Positions 1-4,757 of a stretch of DNA of 6,638 bases are shown one piece after another. This DNA is from Deinococcus sp. Its GTDB lineage: Bacteria > Deinococcota > Deinococci > Deinococcales > Deinococcaceae. Made by a program: the position numbers and the translations under genes. The notes beneath the pieces were generated by a model. That model searched no databases, was not told the DNA's origin, and worked only from the letters and a program-made list of their open reading frames with translations. Within the stretch, counting starts at the first letter, position 1. Each line of letters begins with the position of its first letter. The DNA lies in NCBI RefSeq assembly GCF_030523985.1, contig NZ_JAUNHK010000010.1, positions 37,168-43,805 on the forward strand, written 5' to 3'.

Positions 1-398
1 GCCCGCAGCGGATGCCCGCGCAGCAGCCCACTGGCACATGCCAGCACCAGATGGCTGACCCGCTGCGGCTCCAGCGCGGCCACATGGATGGCGATATGGC
101 CTCCCATCGAGTGTCCGATGAGGGTGACCTGCTCCAGCCCCTGGTCTGCCAGCCAGTGCGCGACCAGCGCCGCGTCCTGCCGCACGCCGAGCGAACGCCG
201 CCGCCACGCGAGGGGCTGACCATAGCCGGTCAGTTCGAGGACGTACACGCGGTGCCGCTGGCGCAGCGCGGGAATATTGTGCCGCCACCAGCGGGCCGAC
301 CCACTGAGGCCGTGAATCAGGACGACGGGCGTGCCACGGTCACCTTCCCGGTAATAGCGCAGGACGCCTGCACCCTCACGAAATTCCTCGACCTTCAC
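1..398 (-). CDS. alpha/beta hydrolase (esterase-like), 3' end outside window
   Basis: This is the N-terminal 132 residues of an alpha/beta-hydrolase fold enzyme; the C-terminus, with the catalytic acid and histidine, lies beyond the left edge. Seen: the oxyanion-hole strand VVLIHGLSGS (about residues 25-34), the VYVLELTGYG segment (51-60, matching the family's D-x-x-G-x-G turn, here with Glu for Asp), and the nucleophile elbow GHSMGG (95-100) with Ser97 as expected nucleophile. I infer that it hydrolyses an ester or lactone, possibly the product of the monooxygenase upstream; the family also includes haloperoxidases, thioesterases and C-C hydrolases. It is the third gene of a minus-strand operon and begins about 19 nt after the monooxygenase stop. 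The start is uncertain. GTG at 398 fits where homology begins but lacks a well-spaced ribosome site. An in-frame CTG at 407 sits about 7 nt after an AAGGG. No signal peptide is visible. Confidence 0.85.
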   Translation of the reverse strand, partial: MKVEEFREGAGVLRYYREGDRGTPVVLIHGLSGSARWWRHNIPALRQRHRVYVLELTGYGQPLAWRRRSLGVRQDAALVAHWLADQGLEQVTLIGHSMGGHIAIHVAALEPQRVSHLVLACASGLLRGHPLR

Positions 399-417
399 GC
401 CGAGCAGGATATCGCCC

Positions 418-1989
418 TTACCCCCGCGCCGCCGTGAAGCGCAGCGTTCCGTCGTTCAGCGGGCTGTACTCGATGGCGGCCTTGTCCTGAAGGTAATTCT
501 GGTAGACCTGCCAGGGCCGCTTCGATCCCTGCTTGGGCAGCAGCGCGGCGGCGCGGGTCACGTACCCCGAGCTGAAGTTCAGCAGCGGGCGCTCCTGCAC
601 CGAGGGGTCGGCCTGGGGCACCACCACGCCGAGGTGCTGGCGCTCCATGTGGTTGAGCAACCGGCACACGAACGCCTGGGTCAGTTCGGCTTTCAGCGTC
701 CAGGCGGCGTTGGTGTACCCGAAGGCGTAGGCGCAGTTGGGTAGCCCGCCCAGCATCATGCCCTTGTAGACCAGGGCGCGGGCGGGGTCGAAGGGCTGGC
801 CGTCCACGCTGAAGCCGATGTCGCCCAGCACGTTCATTTTCAGCCCGGTGGCGGTCACGATGAGGTCGGCCTTCAGCTCCTGTCCGCTGCCCAGGCGAAT
901 GCCGTCCGGCATGAACCTGGCAATGGTGTCCGTGACCACCGACGCTTTGCCTTCGCGCATGGCGGTAAACAGGTCGCCGTCGGGCACCGCGCACACCCGC
1001 TGATCCCAGGGGCGGTAGTCCGGCGTGAAGTGCCGCGCCTCGAAGCCTTCCCCGACGTGCTGCCCGGCGACTTTGAGCAGTTCCTGGCTGAACACCTGCG
1101 GGAGCTGCCGGGCCACCCCGAACTGAAGCATGTTCACCAGAATGTTGCGCCAGCGAATCAAGCGGTGCGCCGCCTGGGCGGGCAGGGCGCGGCGAATCTT
1201 GAGGGCGGTCTGGTCTATCAGCGGCTGCACGGCGATGTACGAGGGCGAGCGCTGAAGCATGGTGACGTGCGCCGCCGCCTGCGCCAGGGCCGGAACCAGC
1301 GTCACGGCGGTGGCCCCGCTGCCGATGACCACCACGCGCTTGCCCGCGTAGTCGAGGTTTTCGGGCCAGAACTGCGGGTGAACGATCTCTCCCCGGAAAG
1401 TCTCCTCGCCGGGAAAGCTGGGGCGGTGGCCTTCGGCGTAGCTGTAGTAGCCGCTGCACAGGAACAGAAACTTGGTCTGGAAGGTCACGGTTTCGCCGTC
1501 TTCACGCTCCGCCGTCACCGTCCAGAGCTGCCGCTCCGACGACCACTCGGCCCGCCTGACCCGGTGCCCGAAGCGGATGTGTGGCGTGATTCCGGCCTCG
1601 TCGGAGGCGTCCTGAATGTACTGTCGGATGTCGGGGCCGTCGGCGATGGATTTGTCGCCCGTCCAGGGCTTGAAGCTGTAGCCCAGCGTGTACACGTCCG
1701 AATCCGAGCGCACGCCGGGATAGCGGAACAGATCCCAGGTGCCGCCGATGGCGTGCCGCGCTTCCAGCAGCGCGAAACTCTTGCCGGGGCACTCGGCCAG
1801 CAGGTGCCGCGCCGCCCCGATGCCCGAAAGCCCCGCGCCGATAATCAGCACGTCCAGCCGGGCCGCCGGGTCATGTGGCCGTTCAGGTAGGCGGGCGGTG
1901 GCGAGCCGGGCGCGGCGCTGATTCTTTCTTACGGCCTGCACCGAGAGGGCCGCCAGGGCCAGCGGCAGGATGATGTGGCGGCGTTTCAT
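418..1989 (-). CDS. ethA: EthA-like FAD/NADPH Baeyer-Villiger monooxygenase
   Basis: A class B flavin monooxygenase of 523 residues, expected to use FAD, NADPH and O2 to insert oxygen next to a ketone (ester or lactone product) or to oxidise sulfur and thioamides, as mycobacterial EthA does. Seen: FAD-binding Rossmann motif GAGLSG (51-56); GGTWDLFRYPGVRSDSD (82-98), with the Asp region used in BVMO catalysis; the BVMO fingerprint F-x-G-x-x-x-H-x-x-x-W-P at 198-209; NADPH-binding GSGATA (223-228); and the late ATG motif (380-382). From memory, long stretches match M. tuberculosis EthA (FLFLCSGYY, HVTMLQRSP, TNAAWTLKAELT), so the subfamily call is strong. It has about 42 extra N-terminal residues compared with EthA, including a basic then hydrophobic stretch (residues 1-20) that could anchor it to membrane. 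The ATG start overlaps the SDR stop (ATGA) and has GAGG 8 nt upstream, which supports this long form and translational coupling. The true substrate is unknown. Confidence 0.93.
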   Translation of the reverse strand: MKRRHIILPLALAALSVQAVRKNQRRARLATARLPERPHDPAARLDVLIIGAGLSGIGAARHLLAECPGKSFALLEARHAIGGTWDLFRYPGVRSDSDVYTLGYSFKPWTGDKSIADGPDIRQYIQDASDEAGITPHIRFGHRVRRAEWSSERQLWTVTAEREDGETVTFQTKFLFLCSGYYSYAEGHRPSFPGEETFRGEIVHPQFWPENLDYAGKRVVVIGSGATAVTLVPALAQAAAHVTMLQRSPSYIAVQPLIDQTALKIRRALPAQAAHRLIRWRNILVNMLQFGVARQLPQVFSQELLKVAGQHVGEGFEARHFTPDYRPWDQRVCAVPDGDLFTAMREGKASVVTDTIARFMPDGIRLGSGQELKADLIVTATGLKMNVLGDIGFSVDGQPFDPARALVYKGMMLGGLPNCAYAFGYTNAAWTLKAELTQAFVCRLLNHMERQHLGVVVPQADPSVQERPLLNFSSGYVTRAAALLPKQGSKRPWQVYQNYLQDKAAIEYSPLNDGTLRFTAARG

Positions 1990-2891
1990 AGGTCATGCCT
2001 CGCTTCATTTGCAGGGGTCTGCCCGGTGGTGCGGGCGGTGGCGGCGGGATCACTCCAGCCCGTCGGGGACGAGAGGCGCACGGCGCGGCGGATGCCTTCG
2101 TCGGTAAAGCCCAGGCGCTCGGCCACCGGACGCAGCACGCCCGGCGCGAGGCCCGCCACCGCGAGGTGACGCGGCACGGTGGTCATTTCGGCCCGGCGCT
2201 CGATGCACTCCACCGCTTCCAGCACCACGGTTTCTATCGGCACCATCTTCCAGAGTGCGCCTTTGTTGCCGCCCCACACGGCCTTTCCGGCGGGGTCGTT
2301 CAGGGTGTCTTCCATCAGCCGGGTCGGGAAAAAGGTGGGGTGCAGGCTGCCCACGCCCACCCCGTCCGGGCGCAGTTCCAGCCGGATGCTGTCGCACATG
2401 GCCCATACGCCCGCCTTGGACGCGCTGTAGGCGGCCTGAAGCGGCGAATGGATGAACGCCCCCATAGACGACACCGCCAGCAGATACCCCCGGCGCGGCT
2501 TGACATAGGGCAGCGCCGCGCTGAAGGTGCGCCACACGCCATTCAGGTTGATGTCGATGACGCGGGCGAAGGCTTCCGGCGTGAAGGTTTCCAGCGGCCC
2601 GAACGCCTGAATGCCCGCGCCTGCCACCACCACGTCGATGCCGCCGAAATGGGCGTCAACTTCGGCCATCACCCGTTCCAGCCGTTCGGCGTCGCGCACA
2701 TCGGCGGCCCAGCCCCGCGCCGCACCCTCGTCGCCCAGCGCGGCGGCTTGCACCTGCACGGCGCTCCCGTCGAGGTCGAGCAGCGCCAGCCGCGCACCCT
2801 TTCGGTGTAGTGCCCTGGCCAGCAGCCGACCCAGGCCGCCATTCGCCCCCGTGATGACCACCACCCGCCCGCGTAAGTCGTACCTGTCCAC
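1986..2891 (-). CDS. short-chain dehydrogenase/reductase (classical SDR)
   Basis: A 301-residue classical SDR that should interconvert an alcohol and a ketone using a nicotinamide cofactor. Seen: TGANGGLG (14-21) cofactor loop; Asp39 at the end of the second strand (ALLDLD), which usually means NAD(H) preference; AADV (62-65); AGAG (90-93) in place of the usual NNAG; Asn115 in INLNG; Ser142 in VSSMG; and Tyr155/Lys159 in YSASK. The full Asn-Ser-Tyr-Lys tetrad is therefore present. The C-terminal part (about 185-301) is longer than in minimal 250-residue SDRs and resembles the SadH-type proteins found next to monooxygenases. I chose the GTG start at 2891, which is 7 residues before the first beta strand and follows a G-rich AGGGGG. 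An upstream in-frame ATG at 3032 would add a tail lying in the operator region and is unlikely. First gene of the operon; its TGA overlaps the next gene's ATG. Likely partner role: making the ketone for the monooxygenase (inference). Confidence 0.92.
   Translation of the reverse strand: MDRYDLRGRVVVITGANGGLGRLLARALHRKGARLALLDLDGSAVQVQAAALGDEGAARGWAADVRDAERLERVMAEVDAHFGGIDVVVAGAGIQAFGPLETFTPEAFARVIDINLNGVWRTFSAALPYVKPRRGYLLAVSSMGAFIHSPLQAAYSASKAGVWAMCDSIRLELRPDGVGVGSLHPTFFPTRLMEDTLNDPAGKAVWGGNKGALWKMVPIETVVLEAVECIERRAEMTTVPRHLAVAGLAPGVLRPVAERLGFTDEGIRRAVRLSSPTGWSDPAATARTTGQTPANEARHDL
1998..2001 (-). promoter_or_regulatory. ribosome binding site of the monooxygenase gene
   Basis: On the minus strand GAGG lies 8 nt before the ATG at 1989, inside the last codons of the SDR gene. 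It supports the long N-terminal form of the monooxygenase and reinitiation after the overlapping SDR stop. Confidence 0.6.
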
Positions 2892-2973
2892 GTCGCCCCC
2901 TGACCATGCCGGAAAAGGGGGCCGAGAGCACGGCTGCCCTCCAGCACGATTTTCCCAGCACTGGAACCCAGAA

Positions 2974-2993
2974 CTGAAACTGCTTGATTTCAG
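2974..2993. repeat. small inverted repeat CTGAAA-N8-TTTCAG
   Basis: Perfect 6-bp arms with an 8-bp spacer in the leader between the SDR start and the main operator-like repeat. The spacer contains CTGCTTGA, which resembles one arm of the larger repeat (GCAGCTTGACA). It may be a second regulator site or a hairpin in the SDR mRNA leader. There is no direct evidence for either. Confidence 0.35.
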
Positions 2994-3000
2994 ATGTAGG

Positions 3001-3037
3001 GCAGCTTGACATGTGACATGGAGGGTTGTCAAACTGC
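3001..3037. promoter_or_regulatory. probable TetR operator, near-perfect inverted repeat
   Basis: GCAGCTTGACA (3001-3011) and TGTCAAACTGC (3027-3037) are inverted copies matching at 10 of 11 positions, with a 15-bp spacer. The repeat lies between the divergent tetR and SDR genes, where TetR-family repressors commonly bind to control both their own gene and the neighbour. Each arm carries TTGACA, a consensus -35 hexamer, one reading towards tetR and one towards the SDR, so a bound protein would cover both promoters. The link to this TetR is inference from position and symmetry. Confidence 0.6.
3006..3035 (+). promoter_or_regulatory. possible tetR promoter
   Basis: TTGACA at 3006-3011 is a perfect -35 hexamer. 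The best -10 at allowed spacing is the weak CAAACT (3030-3035, 18-bp spacer). Transcription would begin just before the ribosome site at 3051 and run into the TTG start at 3064. The -10 is poor, so the promoter may be weak or need another factor. Confidence 0.35.
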
Positions 3038-3050
3038 CCCCAATCTACCC

Positions 3051-3056
3051 GAGGAG
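3051..3056 (+). promoter_or_regulatory. tetR ribosome binding site (decides a TTG start)
   Basis: GAGGAG followed by a 7-nt spacer and TTG at 3064. This is the best Shine-Dalgarno in the window, and it selects the TTG start over the upstream in-frame GTG at 3013, which lies inside the operator repeat. Confidence 0.75.
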
Positions 3057-3063
3057 TCCTACT

Positions 3064-3693
3064 TTGACCCAGGCCGAAACCACAGAGGGAAGACCCTACC
3101 AGGGCAGAACGGCCCAGCAGCGCCGCGCCGAGCGCCGGGAGCGCCTGCTTCGGGTGGCCACCTTGCTGTACGGCACTCGGGGGTTCCGGGCGACCACCGT
3201 CAAGGACATCTGCGAGGCGTCGGGCGTGACGCAGCGTTACTTTTACGAAGCCTTCGCCAGCGCCGAGGACTTGCTGTGTGCGGCCACCGAGAGGGCCACC
3301 ACGACCATTCGCCAGGACGTGCTGAGGGCCGCGCAGGACGCACCGGGCCGTTACGAGAGCCTGCAGAGCGCGGCACTGGCCTACTTCTTGCACATCGGCA
3401 CGCACCCGGAAGTCGCCCGCCTGACCCTGTTCGAGATGGAGGGCGTGAGCGCCGACGTGGACGCCTTTTACCGAGCCGACCTCCAGAAGTCCACCGACCT
3501 GATTCGGGGGCTGATGTTCGGGGCGGTCGGTGACGCGCCTGCCGACCTGCGCCCCGACCTGCTGGCGCGTGGGGTGCTGGGCGCGATGTACCAGCTCGCC
3601 AAGGAGTGGACGCGGGGCGGGTTTGCCGAGCCGTCCGAGGTGATGGCGCGGCATCTGGTGGCTATTGGTGTGGGGGTATGGCGCTCGGATTGA
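3064..3693 (+). CDS. TetR/AcrR-family transcriptional regulator
   Basis: A 209-residue one-component repressor-type regulator. The N-terminal DNA-binding domain is clear: basic stretch RRAERRERLL (20-29), then LYGTRGFRATTVKDICEASG (35-54) and VTQRYFYEAFASAEDLL (55-71), the classic TetR helix-turn-helix followed by the Y-F-Y and F-x-S-x-E-x-L-L signature. The remainder (about 80-205) is the variable helical ligand-binding and dimerisation domain and gives no clue to the ligand. The start is TTG at 3064, set by GAGGAG 7 nt upstream. It is divergent from the SDR-monooxygenase-hydrolase operon, so I infer that it controls that operon and itself and is released by a substrate or intermediate of the pathway. 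The layout recalls mycobacterial ethR-ethA, but the sequence does not look close to EthR, so I give no symbol. Confidence 0.93.
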   Translation: MTQAETTEGRPYQGRTAQQRRAERRERLLRVATLLYGTRGFRATTVKDICEASGVTQRYFYEAFASAEDLLCAATERATTTIRQDVLRAAQDAPGRYESLQSAALAYFLHIGTHPEVARLTLFEMEGVSADVDAFYRADLQKSTDLIRGLMFGAVGDAPADLRPDLLARGVLGAMYQLAKEWTRGGFAEPSEVMARHLVAIGVGVWRSD

Positions 3694-3715
3694 GCTGAAA
3701 AATCTGAGACTCGTC

Positions 3716-3749
3716 CCATTCTTACCTAAGTAGATTTAGGTAAGAATGG
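3716..3749. repeat. 14-bp perfect inverted repeat between tetR and the dehydrogenase gene
   Basis: CCATTCTTACCTAA (3716-3729) and TTAGGTAAGAATGG (3736-3749) pair perfectly around a 6-nt loop, GTAGAT. It begins 23 nt after the tetR stop and ends 28 nt before the candidate -35 of the next gene. There is no T-tract on either side in either direction, so it is not a canonical rho-independent terminator. It may still end tetR transcription by another route, or be a binding site for a dimeric regulator of the downstream gene. It overlaps a perfect 12-bp palindrome, GAATGGCCATTC (3744-3755). Confidence 0.7.
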
Positions 3750-3777
3750 CCATTCGAGTCAATTCTGCCTTCATATT

Positions 3778-3808
3778 TTGAGGCGTCACTGGAGCCTGGG
3801 TCTAAGCT
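3778..3808 (+). promoter_or_regulatory. leaderless-type promoter of the acyl-CoA dehydrogenase gene
   Basis: TAAGCT at 3803-3808 fits the Deinococcus TANNNT -10 box and ends 6 nt before the ATG at 3815, so transcription should start at or next to the start codon. A candidate -35 TTGAGG lies at 3778-3783 (19-bp spacer to TAAGCT, or 17 bp to the overlapping TCTAAG at 3801). There is no Shine-Dalgarno before the ATG, which agrees with a leaderless mRNA. Confidence 0.6.
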
Positions 3809-3814
3809 AGACAC

Positions 3815-4699
3815 ATGACCATCAAGAAGGTAACAGTCCTGGGTGCGGGCGTGCTGGGCGCTCAAATCGCTTTTCAAGCGGCGTATGCCGGATTCGATGT
3901 GGTGAGCTACGACATCAACGAGGAGGCCCTTGGGGCGGCCCGTAAGCGGTTCGACGAACTGGAGCGCACCTACCTGCAAGACGTCAAGGGAGCGTCGGAA
4001 GACAAGCTCAAGCAGGCGCGTGATCGCCTGTCTCAGAGTGCCGACCTGACCGAGGCCGTCAAAGCCGCCGACCTGATTATCGAGGCGGTGCCTGAAAACA
4101 TCGAACTCAAGCGTAAGGTCTGGGCACAGGTCGGCCAGGCGGCCCCGGCGCAGACCATTTTCACCACCAACACTTCTACCCTGCTCCCGAGCAGCTTCGC
4201 CGACGCTTCGGGCGACCCCAGCCGTTTTCTGGCGCTGCACTTTGCCAACAACATCTGGGTCAACCGCGTGGTCGAGGTGATGGGCACGGCGCAAACCAAG
4301 CCGGAAGTCGCGCAGCAGGTCTACGAGTTCGCGGAAGCCATGAAGATGAAGCCCTTCCTCCTGAAAAAGGAGCAACCGGGATACATCATCAACTCGCTGC
4401 TGGTCCCTTTCCTGGACGCCGCTGCCCATCTGCTCGGCGCGGAAGTCGCTTCGCCCAAAGAAATCGACAGTGTCTGGAAACTGGCGACCGGTTCGCCCCA
4501 TGGCCCCTTCGAGATTATGGACGTGGTGGGCCTGCGCACCGTCTACGCGATTCACTCCAGTCATGGCGATTCGCAGGATGCCGACAATCAGCGTTTCCTC
4601 GAAATCGTCAAAAACGACTATCTGGACAAAGGCAAGACCGGCAAGGATTCGGGTAGCGGCTTCTATGACTATGACGACAGCGGTGCAGTAAAGAACTGA
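3815..4699 (+). CDS. 3-hydroxyacyl-CoA dehydrogenase family protein
   Basis: A 294-residue NAD-dependent enzyme expected to oxidise an L-3-hydroxyacyl-CoA to the 3-ketoacyl-CoA (beta-oxidation or butanoate metabolism). Seen: N-terminal Rossmann motif GAGVLG (10-15) with Asp33 closing the second strand (NAD preference); AADLIIEAVPE (84-94); TNTSTL with Ser121; LHFANNIWVNRVVEVM (141-156) carrying His142 and Glu154; PGYIINSLLVPF (188-199) with Asn193; and GPFEIMDVVGL (230-240) of the C-terminal helical domain. The Ser-His-Glu spacing (21 and 12 residues) matches the known HAD catalytic set, so it should be active. The HFAN-x-IW segment, in place of the usual HFFNP-x-P, marks a stand-alone subgroup different from FadB and typical Hbd, so chain-length preference is open. 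Its length is normal for a single-function enzyme. It forms a single-gene unit with its own promoter and terminator and is probably not part of the TetR-controlled cassette. Confidence 0.9.
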   Translation: MTIKKVTVLGAGVLGAQIAFQAAYAGFDVVSYDINEEALGAARKRFDELERTYLQDVKGASEDKLKQARDRLSQSADLTEAVKAADLIIEAVPENIELKRKVWAQVGQAAPAQTIFTTNTSTLLPSSFADASGDPSRFLALHFANNIWVNRVVEVMGTAQTKPEVAQQVYEFAEAMKMKPFLLKKEQPGYIINSLLVPFLDAAAHLLGAEVASPKEIDSVWKLATGSPHGPFEIMDVVGLRTVYAIHSSHGDSQDADNQRFLEIVKNDYLDKGKTGKDSGSGFYDYDDSGAVKN

Positions 4700-4715
4700 G
4701 TGCCAACGGTATGGG

Positions 4716-4757
4716 GGGCGGATTCGGAAGTCCAGCGAATCCGCCCTACCTTTTTCT
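4716..4757 (+). terminator. rho-independent terminator after the acyl-CoA dehydrogenase gene
   Basis: GGGCGGATTCG (4716-4726) pairs perfectly over 11 bp with CGAATCCGCCC (4736-4746) around a 9-nt loop, followed by TACCTTTTTCT with five consecutive T. It starts 16 nt after the dehydrogenase stop. The last base of the stem is also the last base of the convergent lnt gene, whose transcript would form the same hairpin but without a T-tract. Confidence 0.88.

Noticed and set aside
395..1459. Long minus-strand open frame overlapping the monooxygenase gene
   Set aside because: It is out of frame with a gene whose motifs are unmistakable, and its Arg/Gly/Pro-rich translation has no domain. It is a GC-rich shadow frame.
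1030..1890. 286-residue plus-strand open frame opposite the monooxygenase gene
   Set aside because: It is antisense to a verified coding region, with no motif and no ribosome site or promoter that stands out.
2892..3032. N-terminal extension of the SDR from an ATG at 3032
   Set aside because: It would translate the operator region and add a tail unlike SDRs. The GTG at 2891 starts 7 residues before the first beta strand and follows a G-rich site.
3006..3032. Deinococcus radiation/desiccation response motif
   Set aside because: TTGACAT and TGACAT fragments are suggestive, but the 17-bp palindrome resembling TTATGTCATTGACATAA is absent.
3013..3063. Longer TetR starting at GTG 3013
   Set aside because: The codon lies inside the inverted repeat with no usable upstream leader, while GAGGAG at 3051 with TTG at 3064 is ideal.
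3720..3745. DtxR/MntR-type metal-repressor box
   Set aside because: Half-sites are in the opposite order (CCTAA on the left, TTAGG on the right) from the TTAGG...CCTAA layout of DtxR sites.
3722..4564. 280-residue minus-strand open frame opposite the acyl-CoA dehydrogenase gene
   Set aside because: It is mirror coding of a well-supported gene; the composition is His/Arg/Gly-rich and no domain is recognisable.
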